Assembly: GCF_001641285.1 (NCBI RefSeq)
Contig: NZ_CP014841.1
Location: forward strand, 3,038,001 to 3,102,000
DNA: 64,000 nt
Source: Dyella thiooxydans
Lineage (GTDB): Bacteria; Pseudomonadota; Gammaproteobacteria; Xanthomonadales; Rhodanobacteraceae
Direction: 5' to 3'
The notes beneath the pieces are model-generated. The model searched no databases, was not told the DNA's origin, and worked only from the letters and a program-made list of their open reading frames with translations. Positions 21,601 through 28,486 of this stretch are shown here, piece by piece (within the stretch, counting starts at the first letter, position 1; every line of letters begins with the position of its first letter). Made by a program: the position numbers and the translations under genes.

Positions 21601-22238
21601 TGGGTGCGGCGCTGCCGCTGGCGATCGGCTTCGGGATCGGCTCGGAGATGCGTCAGCCGCTGGGTATCGCCATCGTCGGCGGCCTGCTGGTGTCGCAGCT
21701 GCTGACCCTGCTCAGCACGCCGGCGATCTACCTGTTCGATTACGACCGGCTGGCCCGCCACGCGAAGGGCCTGATGCCGAACCGGCTGAAGTGGTGGGCG
21801 ATCGGCTGCATCGTGCTCGGCGCGGTGCAGATGCTGGGTGGCGTGGCCGTGGCGCTGGTGCCGAAGCTGGGCGAGAAGTTCGCCGGCAAGGGCCCGGTGG
21901 TCGGTATCGCGATGGTGGTGCTGGGTGCCGTGTTGCTGACCTTCGCGATCCGCCTGCTCAAGCACAAACGGCGCGCACGCTTCGTCCTGTTCGGCGTGTT
22001 CGCCGTGCTGCTCGGCCTGCCTGCGCTCGCCCAGATCGGCGCGCTGGTCGCCGCCCCGCCCGGTGCGCCGGGCGGCAACCCGGCCGGCATCGTGCTGATG
22101 CTGGTGCTGCTCGGCGTGTTTGCCTGGGCGACCTTCAGCGCGCGCACCAGGGCCTACTTCGGCGAGCCGCCGCAGGGCCGGTTCGCACGCTGGCTGGGGC
22201 GGTTCCGACGATCGCCGCTTCCCCGTCCCTCGCACTGA
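18666..22238 (+). CDS. RND-family efflux permease with C-terminal four-helix extension
   Basis: A 1190-residue proton-driven inner membrane pump of the AcrB/MdtBC hydrophobe-amphiphile family. It starts MNIFAPLIRRPVGTSLLAAG. Transmembrane motifs typical of the family are clear: VALVLCIGFVVDDAIVVIEN (the Asp pair of the proton relay), the large periplasmic loops, and the second-half VKKNAILMVDFAL and RFRPITMTTL. Usual members are about 1020-1050 residues. Here an extra 150 or so residues after IYLFDYDRLARHAKG contain four more hydrophobic helices. No membrane-fusion adaptor gene lies next to it, so partners must be elsewhere. The substrate is unknown. Confidence 0.9.
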   Translation: MNIFAPLIRRPVGTSLLAAGLVLAGICAYLLLGVAALPSLEFPGVYVVAQQPGASAQTMANTVLAPLERHLGRIPGVDEMYGNASEGSASVMVRFTFDRSADKAARDVQAAINAAAPDLPSGMPSPPQYFKFDTSQIPILFITLTSTGLPQDKLFDLADTLLNPAIAQIPGVAQVQVFGGTPHAVRVELDNAALAAKGLTPTDVANALRAANVTSPQGTLSNGVTQMTVVANDALHDPEEFARLLIASKNGTAVRLSDVARVYGGQQDKYQGAWFNGRDTVGLQITKRPEANAVATVEAIRAKLPQLEASLPANITVTPVFDLTQTTKSALHEVETALLISIAMVAMVMLVFLRRLRPTLIAMLSVPLSLAGAFVAMWALDYTLNTLSLVALVLCIGFVVDDAIVVIENIVRHMEKGDPPLEASLKGVREIGFTVISITLSLVAVFAPLLFGNNMLVVLLREFSVTLTAAVVISAVVSLTLTPALCGRVLKHENEHERSPGRLEQAVARFDRALLRVYERALDWAMHHRHLMRWQPLLLIFLTFALGFAVVKTAGGTFMPDEDTGQLQVFISADTNISPALLTQRAREVSEIMRKDPAVLDQLTMLGGNGFGGAVGNSAQMFVDLKPLGDGPGMRKEGIKTVIERLSKQYNALPNVQVSLSAAQFLGGGGSGGNGGQYEFQLISDSGADLQPWALKMVRYMRTVKDFQDVSSEFDQTGKQQLIKIDREAAGRLHVGVGTIDSALYNAFGQNQVSVIYSDINQYRVILTSDSAEDLSPQALLNIHVRSTLGQMIPLSALATIQPTVSPMRIRHHNQLQAATISYNLAKGVTQDRGIALVNQAAFAAHLPDGIRVEFTGNNQRLQQAQNNGMILLLASIVAMYIVLGILYESLGHPLTILSTLPAAGMGAFLAMLVTQTQLSLMAIIAILMLIGIVKKNAILMVDFALVGEREHGLSPPEAIREAALVRFRPITMTTLVALGAALPLAIGFGIGSEMRQPLGIAIVGGLLVSQLLTLLSTPAIYLFDYDRLARHAKGLMPNRLKWWAIGCIVLGAVQMLGGVAVALVPKLGEKFAGKGPVVGIAMVVLGAVLLTFAIRLLKHKRRARFVLFGVFAVLLGLPALAQIGALVAAPPGAPGGNPAGIVLMLVLLGVFAWATFSARTRAYFGEPPQGRFARWLGRFRRSPLPRPSH

Positions 22239-22329
22239 ACCAGGCTGGGCGCCTGGCCGGGAAGTCACGGCACCGTCCCAACCGCGACTTGATATCGTGG
22301 GTGGACCATCCAGGAAAGGAGATCCGCCC

Positions 22330-23715
22330 ATGCACCCCCGACTACGGGCCGCCGTCCGGCTAGTGCCCCTCTTGCTGCTGGCCGCCGGCGCCACGCCAGC
22401 CCTGCGCGCGGCCGCACTCGCCGTGCCACCGATCCGGTACCAAGAGCACACCCTGGCCAACGGCCTGCAGGTGATCAGCGTGGAGGATCACGCCAGCCCC
22501 ACTGTCACCGTGCAGGTCTGGTATCACGTCGGCTCGAAGGACGACCCGGCCGGGCGGTCCGGCTTCGCCCACCTGTTCGAACACCTGATGTTCAAGAGCA
22601 CGGCGCACATGCACGCCGAGCAGATGGACCGGCTCACCGAGGACGTCGGCGGCGCCAACAACGCCTCCACCGGTGACGACATCACCAACTACTACGAGGT
22701 GATCCCGGCGAACTACCTGCGCACGCTGCTCTGGGCCGAGGCCGAGCGGCTGTCCAACCTCAACGTGGACGAGAAGAACTTCATCTCCGAGCGCGCGGTG
22801 GTGGAAGAGGAATACCGGCAGAGCGTGCTGGCCAATCCCTACGGCAAGCTGTTCAACTCGATCGATCCCCACTCGTACACGGTACATCCCTATCGGCGGC
22901 CGACCATCGGCAGCATCGAAGATCTCGAATCGGCCTCGCTGGCCGATGTGATCGCCTTCCACAAGACCTTCTACCGGCCCGACAACGCCACCCTTATCGT
23001 CGCCGGCGACTTCGACCCGAAGCAGCTCGATGCCTGGGTCGACGCCTACTTCGGCTGGATCCCGAAGCCCGCCACGCCGATACCGCAGGTCACCACGCAG
23101 GAGCCACAACGCACTGCCGACCGGCGCTACACCGAGACCAGCCCCACCGCGCCGCTCCCGGCGATCGCAATGACCTGGCTGATCCCGCCGGCGCATTCGT
23201 CCGACACCATCCCGTTGCAGGTCGCTGCGGCGCTGCTGTCACAGGGCGATTCCTCGCGGCTGTACCAGGCCTTGGTATATCGCACCCAAATCGCCCAGCA
23301 GGCCGGCGCAGACGTCGACGACCGGGTCGGTCCCGGCCTGTTCACCACCTACGCCATCCTTGCCAGCGGGCATCAGCCGGCCGAGGCGGAGAAAGTGCTG
23401 CGCGACGAGATCGCCCGGCTCGCCGACCAGCCGATCCCGGAGGCCGAGCTGGCCAAGGTGAAGACCCAGCTGCTCACCGAACAGCTGGAGCGGCGCCAGA
23501 CGCCGATGGGTCTGGCTTTCGCGCTGGGCCAGGCGACCCTGACCGAAGGCGACCCGGCCCGGGTCAACACGGATCTGGCTGCACTGCAGAAGGTATCGGC
23601 CGCCGACGTGCAGCGGGTGCTGCACCAATACGTGACCGGCGCGCACAGCGTGACCATCGATTATCTGCCGCAGCCGAAAGCTGCGCCGGCCAACCGCCAG
23701 GGAGCGTCGAAATGA
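22330..23715 (+). CDS. M16 family zinc peptidase, catalytic subunit, exported
   Basis: A 461-residue pitrilysin-family protease. Residues 1-28 look like a signal peptide. The inverted zinc motif HLFEH (H81, E84, H85) is intact, and ERAVVEEEYR about 70 residues later supplies the third zinc ligand (a Glu near 159-160). FYRPDNATLIVAGDFD is the standard first-domain motif. The start at 22330 has AAAGGAG at ideal spacing. It overlaps the next gene by 4 bp (ATGA), so the two are translationally coupled and probably form the heterodimer of an active and a non-catalytic half. The substrates are likely periplasmic peptides. Confidence 0.92.
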   Translation: MHPRLRAAVRLVPLLLLAAGATPALRAAALAVPPIRYQEHTLANGLQVISVEDHASPTVTVQVWYHVGSKDDPAGRSGFAHLFEHLMFKSTAHMHAEQMDRLTEDVGGANNASTGDDITNYYEVIPANYLRTLLWAEAERLSNLNVDEKNFISERAVVEEEYRQSVLANPYGKLFNSIDPHSYTVHPYRRPTIGSIEDLESASLADVIAFHKTFYRPDNATLIVAGDFDPKQLDAWVDAYFGWIPKPATPIPQVTTQEPQRTADRRYTETSPTAPLPAIAMTWLIPPAHSSDTIPLQVAAALLSQGDSSRLYQALVYRTQIAQQAGADVDDRVGPGLFTTYAILASGHQPAEAEKVLRDEIARLADQPIPEAELAKVKTQLLTEQLERRQTPMGLAFALGQATLTEGDPARVNTDLAALQKVSAADVQRVLHQYVTGAHSVTIDYLPQPKAAPANRQGASK

Positions 23716-25187
23716 GCCGAGCCATCCACCGCCTTGCCCTCGCCGTGCTGATCACCGGCAGCTTTGCCTGCCGCGTCGCGGCGGCCGACTTTCCTACCAC
23801 GCCACCGGCGCCAGGGCCCGCTCCAGCGCTGCACATTCCCTCTCCGGTACGCCAGATCCTGCCGAACGGCCTCGAGGTCATCAGTGTGCGCCGCGCCGAC
23901 CTGCCGCTGGTCACCGCCCGCCTGCTGATCCGCCGCGGCGGTGAGATGGACCCCCCGAAACTCGCCGGCCTGGCCAGCCTGACCGCCAATCTGCTGACCA
24001 AGGGCGCGGCCGGCCGCAGCGCACCGCAGATCGCCGCCGATGCCGAGGCACTGGGTGGTTCGCTCGACGCCTATGCCGGCTGGGACCAGAGCAGCGTGGG
24101 CATCACCGTCACCACGCCCAAGCTGGACGCCGCGCTGGCCCTGCTCGCCGATGTGGTGCGCCAGCCGACCTTCGCCCCGGACGAGCTGGCCCGGGCGCGC
24201 AAGCAGGCTGCCGACGACCTGGAGCTGATGCTCAGCCAGCCCACCGCGCTGGCTTCGCTGGCCTCGTCCCGCGCGGTGTTCGGCGAAGGGGCTTACGGGC
24301 ATCCGCGTGGCGGCACGCCCGAGTCGCTCGAGCGGATCACCCGCGCCGACGTACAGGCGCTGCACGATGCGCTGTACCGACCCGACAACGCGATCCTGGT
24401 GTTGACCGGCGACATCACGCCAGAACAGGCACTGACCCTCGCACAGCGTCGCTTCGGTGACTGGACGAAACCCGCCTCCGCGCTTCCGGCCGTCCCGGCG
24501 GCCATCGGCCGTTCGGCGCTGCCGGCGTTGCTGGTGATCGACCAGCCGGGCGGCGGCCAGGCCGGCGTGGTGGCCGCGCACGCCGCACCGCGTCGTGACG
24601 ACGCCCGGTTCTACGTCGGCACGGTGGCCAACGCGGTGCTCGGCGGCTCGTACTCGGCCCGGCTCAACGAGGAAATCCGCATCAAGCGCGGACTCTCCTA
24701 CGGAGCCAACAGCAGCTTCGACCCGCGCCGCGACAGCGGCTTGTGGCTGGCTTCGGCGCAGACCAAGAACCCCTCGGCGGTGCAGGTCGTACAGCTGATG
24801 CAGAGCGAGTTCGACCGCCTCGGCAAGACCCCGGTACCCGCCGCGGAACTGGCCGCCCGCAAGGCGACCCTGGTCGGTGCCTACGGACGCAGCCTGGAGA
24901 CCACTGCCGGGCTGGCCCGCCGGGTCGGCGAGCTGGCGGTGTACGGGGTGGATCTGGGCGAGGTCGGGCGATACGTCGACGCGGTAGAGGCGGTCACCCC
25001 GGCCCAGATCGAGGCCTACGCCCGGGCATATCTGGGGCCATCCGAGCGCCACGTGGTGGTGGTGGGGGATGCCTCGACCTTCGGCGCGGCCATGCGCAAG
25101 ACCTACCCGCACGGCGTACAGATGAGCAGGAAGATGCTAGATCTGAGTCGCGCGGACCTGGAGGCTGGCGGACACGGTTCGCACTGA
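23712..25187 (+). CDS. M16 family peptidase-like protein, non-catalytic partner, exported
   Basis: A 491-residue paralogue of the preceding gene with a signal peptide (about 1-25). Where the catalytic subunit has HLFEH, this protein has LASLTANLL, so the zinc site is missing. It keeps the C-terminal substrate-gripping R/Y-type motif SYSARLNEEIRIKRGLSYGANSSF (near 320-345), which inactive M16 partners use. The start ATG overlaps the stop of the catalytic gene by 4 bp. A strong terminator follows 24 bp after its stop and closes the operon. Confidence 0.92.
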   Translation: MSRAIHRLALAVLITGSFACRVAAADFPTTPPAPGPAPALHIPSPVRQILPNGLEVISVRRADLPLVTARLLIRRGGEMDPPKLAGLASLTANLLTKGAAGRSAPQIAADAEALGGSLDAYAGWDQSSVGITVTTPKLDAALALLADVVRQPTFAPDELARARKQAADDLELMLSQPTALASLASSRAVFGEGAYGHPRGGTPESLERITRADVQALHDALYRPDNAILVLTGDITPEQALTLAQRRFGDWTKPASALPAVPAAIGRSALPALLVIDQPGGGQAGVVAAHAAPRRDDARFYVGTVANAVLGGSYSARLNEEIRIKRGLSYGANSSFDPRRDSGLWLASAQTKNPSAVQVVQLMQSEFDRLGKTPVPAAELAARKATLVGAYGRSLETTAGLARRVGELAVYGVDLGEVGRYVDAVEAVTPAQIEAYARAYLGPSERHVVVVGDASTFGAAMRKTYPHGVQMSRKMLDLSRADLEAGGHGSH

Positions 25188-25211
25188 GCTCCACCCGAAC
25201 GAGTGAGCAGG

Positions 25212-25241
25212 GCCCGGGCGGGCGATCGCCCGGGCTTTTTT
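25212..25241 (+). terminator. Rho-independent terminator after M16 gene pair
   Basis: GCCCGGGCG (25212-25220) pairs with CGCCCGGGC (25227-25235) over a 6-nt loop and is followed by six T residues (25236-25241). Confidence 0.92.
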
Positions 25242-25286
25242 GTTGCCGCAGGCGAACGCTCTGTCCCGCATCGGTCGCACCGGAAG

Positions 25287-25315
25287 TTCACTGCATCTGC
25301 ACAAATGTTTATTAA
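25287..25315 (+). promoter_or_regulatory. Putative promoter of pagL-like gene
   Basis: TTCACT (25287-25292), 17-bp spacer, TATTAA (25310-25315), in a locally AT-rich stretch about 50 bp before the chosen start codon. It overlaps the small palindrome GTTTATTAAAC. Confidence 0.45.
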
Positions 25316-25368
25316 ACTATGCAGTGTAGTAACACCCTATCCAACGCAACATGCAAGGACTCCCCACC

Positions 25369-25899
25369 GTGCGCGCAACACTCCCTTTCCGCCGCCTGGT
25401 CCTCGCCGCCTCCCTGCTCGCACTCCCGGTGCTGTCGCAGGCCGCGACCCGGATCGAAGTACAGGCCGGCCGCAGCTACATGGATTCACACGGCGCCAAT
25501 ACCGGTTTCGTCGAAGCGGTTTTCGCTCCCCACGCGATCGGCAACACGCGCCTCACCTGGTCACCGGATGTCTCGGCCGGCTGGATCGATGGCCGCAAGC
25601 TGTCGCAGTTCCGCGGCATGCGCTACAACACGAGCCCGTCGGTCGCGCTGCTTGCCGCCGGCGCGCGCCTGCGCACCACCGACGAGAGCGCCTGGTACCA
25701 CCCGGTGTTCTTCAGCTTCCAGGTCGCCGGCACCAACCACACCACCCAGGCGCTCTCCACGCACTATCAGTTCGTCAGCACGCTGGGCCTGCAGTTCGAC
25801 CACGTCACCGTCGGCGTCCGCCACATCTCCAATGGCAGCACCCACAAGCCGAACCGCGGCGAGACGATGGCCGTGGTTGGCCTCGGCTTCGAGATCTGA
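25369..25899 (+). CDS. PagL-like lipid A deacylase (acyloxyacyl hydrolase)
   Basis: A 176-residue outer membrane beta-barrel enzyme of the PagL family, which removes the 3-O acyl chain of lipid A. Residues 1-25 are a signal peptide. The active-site region near the C-terminus reads VGVRHISNGSTHKPNRGET, with the His-x-Ser pair and a Glu 13 residues after the His, followed by a final strand ending in GLGFEI. A GTG at 25369 was chosen because AAGGA lies 9 bases upstream; an ATG at 25351 would overlap this site. It stands alone with its own likely promoter. A perfect 11-bp hairpin (25913-25936) without a T tract follows. Confidence 0.8.
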   Translation: MRATLPFRRLVLAASLLALPVLSQAATRIEVQAGRSYMDSHGANTGFVEAVFAPHAIGNTRLTWSPDVSAGWIDGRKLSQFRGMRYNTSPSVALLAAGARLRTTDESAWYHPVFFSFQVAGTNHTTQALSTHYQFVSTLGLQFDHVTVGVRHISNGSTHKPNRGETMAVVGLGFEI

Positions 25900-25912
25900 G
25901 CCGGCCCCCGCA

Positions 25913-25936
25913 CATCCGGCGCCACGGCGCCGGATG
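25913..25936. repeat. Hairpin between convergent genes
   Basis: CATCCGGCGCC (25913-25923) and GGCGCCGGATG (25926-25936) are perfect inverted arms with a 2-bp centre. They lie between the stops of the pagL-like gene and the DUF3147 gene. There is no T tract, so any role in ending transcription from both sides is a guess. Confidence 0.5.
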
Positions 25937-25941
25937 CCAGG

Positions 25942-26292
25942 TCAAAGCAGGCGGATACCGAACGGCTTCACCGCCCACGCGAACAGCGCGAAGCACACCA
26001 CGGTGATCACCGCGCTGATCCCCAGCGCGGGCCAGAAGCCGAAGCGCGACAGCAGGCGCGGAAAGGCGAGGAACATCGGCAGGGTCGGCACCACGTACCA
26101 GAACGTGTACCAGGCGTGGTTGGCGACCTTCTCCACCGGCTGCTTCTCCACATGCAGCCAGATCAGCGCCAGCAGGGTGACCAGCGGCAGCGAGGCGATC
26201 AGCGCACCGGCGCGATCGCTGCGCTTGGCGGCCTCGGAGACAATCACCACCACAGCGGCGGTGATCAGGTACTTGGTAATGATCCAGGGCAT
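25942..26292 (-). CDS. DUF3147 family small membrane protein
   Basis: A 116-residue protein with four predicted membrane helices (first: IITKYLITAAVVVIVSEAAK; last: ALGISAVITVVCFALFAWAV). The pattern SDRAGALIASLPLVTLLALIWL and YTFWYVVPTLPMFL is that of the DUF3147 family, whose function is unknown. The start ATG at 26292 begins the first helix. It is divergent from the CDF metal transporter with about 90 bp between them; no link to metal export is shown. Confidence 0.75.
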   Translation of the reverse strand: MPWIITKYLITAAVVVIVSEAAKRSDRAGALIASLPLVTLLALIWLHVEKQPVEKVANHAWYTFWYVVPTLPMFLAFPRLLSRFGFWPALGISAVITVVCFALFAWAVKPFGIRLL

Positions 26293-26383
26293 GGCGAGGC
26301 TCGCGATGGGTGGCGTGTGATGGCATAACGACGGACCGGCATCGTATCGTCTCGCTCCGTTCCCGCCGCAACTGCGATCCTCC

Positions 26384-27388
26384 GTGGCCCACTCCCCGCA
26401 CCATCCGCACGATCACGCCCACGATCATTCCCGCGATCACGATCACGATCATCGCGACCACGGACATGACCACGGCCACAGCCACGCACTGGCCAAGAAT
26501 GCCGACCGCCGCTACCTCGCCGCGGCGCTGGCGCTGTTGCTGGGCTTCACCGCCGTGGAAGTGGTGGTCGGCCTGATTGCCGGATCGCTGGCGCTGATCT
26601 CCGATGCCGGCCACCTGCTCACCGACGCCGCCGCCATCGCGCTGGCGCTGTGGGCAATGCACCTGGCCGATCGACCCGCCACCGGCAGCTACACCTTCGG
26701 CCTCAAGCGCGCGGAAATCCTCAGCGCCCAGGTCAACGGGCTGAGCCTGCTACTGCTCTCGGTGTGGTTCATCGTCGAGGCGGTGATCCGGCTGGTCACG
26801 CCACCCCGGGTCGATGGCGAACTGGTGACCGTGGTCGCGACCGCCGGCATCCTCGTCAATCTCGCCGCAGTGTGGGTGATGAGCAAGGCCAACCGGCAGA
26901 GCCTCAACGTCGAGGGCAGCTTCCAGCACATCCTCACCGACCTGTACGCCTTCATCGCGACGGCCGTGGCCGGCGCGCTGGTCTGGTGGACCGGCTGGAA
27001 CCGGATCGACTCCGTCGCCGCGCTGGTCGTGGCCGGACTGATGTTCAAGGCCGGCTACGCGCTGGTGCGCGATTCGGGCCGGGTGTTCCTGGAGGCCGCG
27101 CCACGCGGGATGGAGCCGGCAACGATCGCCGACGCGATGCGCGCGGTCGAGGGCGTGACGGCGGTGGAGGATCTGCACGTGTGGGAGGTCACCTCGGGCT
27201 TTCCGGCGCTCTCCGCCCACCTGTTCGTCAGCCGCACGCTGGACTGCCATGCCACCCGCCGCCAGGTGCAGGCGATGCTGATCGAACGCTTCGCGATCCA
27301 GCATGCGACGCTGCAGACCGACCACGCCGACGAGGGCGAGTCCAGCGACCGGCCGGACTCGCCCTGCGCGTTCTCCCATACGCACTGA
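26384..27388 (+). CDS. Cation diffusion facilitator (Zn/Cd/Co efflux), ZitB/CzcD type
   Basis: A 334-residue proton antiporter for divalent metals. Residues 1-36 are a His/Asp-rich cytoplasmic tail encoded by near-tandem GATCAC-like codon repeats, which probably gathers metal. Six membrane helices follow. The metal site motifs are present: DAGHLLTDA in helix 2 and HILTDLYAF in helix 5, the HD-HD set typical of zinc carriers. A cytoplasmic ferredoxin-like C-terminal domain contains LHVWEVTSGFPALSAHL. The start is GTG at 26384; no ATG fits. Its stop is 3 bp from the stop of the convergent copB. The metal preference for zinc is inferred. Confidence 0.9.
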   Translation: MAHSPHHPHDHAHDHSRDHDHDHRDHGHDHGHSHALAKNADRRYLAAALALLLGFTAVEVVVGLIAGSLALISDAGHLLTDAAAIALALWAMHLADRPATGSYTFGLKRAEILSAQVNGLSLLLLSVWFIVEAVIRLVTPPRVDGELVTVVATAGILVNLAAVWVMSKANRQSLNVEGSFQHILTDLYAFIATAVAGALVWWTGWNRIDSVAALVVAGLMFKAGYALVRDSGRVFLEAAPRGMEPATIADAMRAVEGVTAVEDLHVWEVTSGFPALSAHLFVSRTLDCHATRRQVQAMLIERFAIQHATLQTDHADEGESSDRPDSPCAFSHTH

Positions 27389-27391
27389 ACG

Positions 27392-28486
27392 TCAGAACCA
27401 GAGGCGTACGCCGGCAACGAGCTGGCGATCGGTCACCGGGCTGCCGGCGGCACGAACGAGGTCGGCCGTGCGCCCCATGCGATGCACGAACTGCACGCCG
27501 ACATACGGCGCGAACTCCCGCCGGATCTCGTAGCGCAGGCGCAACCCGAACTGCAGGTCGGACAGGCCGCGACCGATGCCGCGGCGCGGATCGTCGCGGC
27601 CGTACAGGTTGGCCTCCAGCTCCGGCTGCAGGATTAGCTGCTGGGTGAACAGCACCTCGTAGTCCGCCCGCAGTCGCGCCGCGGTGCGGCCGGAAGGACC
27701 GACGTAGGCGGTGGCCTCCACCTCGAACCAGTACGGCGCCAGGCCCTGCATACCGATGGCAAGCCAGTCGCGCCGCGGACCGTCGCCCAGGTCGTGGCGC
27801 GCGCCAAGCGTGGTATCCCAGTAGGCCGCGACGGCATGGCTCCACAGCGCCTCGACATCGCCTTCCGACACGCGGGAGCGGATGCGTTCGCCTTCGCTGC
27901 GCAGCAGCAGCTTGTCGTCATCGTTGCCGTACCAGCCGTGCAACTCCCAGCGCTGACCGTGCTCGTCGCGCCCGGCGAACGCCTCGAGCTGGTCGAACTG
28001 CAGCAGCGCGAAGCGGGCGCTCTCGCCCATGTCCATGCCCGGCAGGTGGCTGGGGGCGACACCGTCGGAGTAGTCCGGACTGCGGGCATCGGCCGGCGGC
28101 GGACCGCCCTGCATGCGGCCCATGGCCATGGGGCGTGCGGACGGCTGGGCAGCGTCGTCCTGGGCGGGCATCCCTGTCATGGTTCCCGGGTGCAGGCCGG
28201 GCTGCGTGTCGTGTGGCATCACGTGGGCGGCCGACGCTGCGTCGCCGTGCATCGGCATGGGCATCGGCATCGGCGCACCGCTGGCCGCACGGGCGGGCAT
28301 CGCCATGTCGCCCATCGTGGACGCCGCCGGTGCGGGCGCGCTGACAGCCGGCGCGGGCATGTCCATGCCCGGCATGCCATCCATCCCGGCATGCTGGTGC
28401 TGGGCGGACGCCGGGAGGGCCAGCACGGCGAGGACGATCGCCAGGGCGGCGGCGCGAATCATTCGCGGGTTCGGACGGATGCTCAC
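27392..28486 (-). CDS. copB: Copper resistance outer membrane protein B
   Basis: A 364-residue protein. A signal peptide runs to about residue 29 (LALPASAQ). Residues about 30-160 are rich in Met and His (HQHAGMDGMPGMDMP, PMPMPMPMHGD, LPGMDMGESA), a periplasmic copper sponge. The rest is the CopB beta-barrel, with FDQLEAFAGRDEHGQRWELHGWYGNDDDKLLLRSEGE and the C-terminal VTDRQLVAGVRLWF. GTG at 28486 overlaps the copA stop as GTGA and has GAGGTGG about 8 bases upstream, so the two are coupled; an internal ATG at 28462 is less likely. It is the last gene of the copper operon. Confidence 0.92.
   Translation of the reverse strand: MSIRPNPRMIRAAALAIVLAVLALPASAQHQHAGMDGMPGMDMPAPAVSAPAPAASTMGDMAMPARAASGAPMPMPMPMHGDAASAAHVMPHDTQPGLHPGTMTGMPAQDDAAQPSARPMAMGRMQGGPPPADARSPDYSDGVAPSHLPGMDMGESARFALLQFDQLEAFAGRDEHGQRWELHGWYGNDDDKLLLRSEGERIRSRVSEGDVEALWSHAVAAYWDTTLGARHDLGDGPRRDWLAIGMQGLAPYWFEVEATAYVGPSGRTAARLRADYEVLFTQQLILQPELEANLYGRDDPRRGIGRGLSDLQFGLRLRYEIRREFAPYVGVQFVHRMGRTADLVRAAGSPVTDRQLVAGVRLWF

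Noticed and set aside
18666-22238. RND gene as part of a CusCBA-type copper efflux system
   Set aside because: It lacks adjacent CusB/CusC homologues, and its family pattern is that of drug-type (MdtBC-like) pumps rather than heavy-metal CusA.
18528-22460. An open frame of about 1300 codons on the minus strand opposite the RND pump
   Set aside because: The translation is low-complexity His/Gln/Arg/Asp sequence, a shadow of the pump codons. The plus strand encodes a complete RND protein.
28460-28462. copB start at the ATG at 28462
   Set aside because: The upstream GTG at 28486 has a ribosome site inside the copA end and a GTGA overlap typical of coupled genes. The ATG remains a possible second choice.
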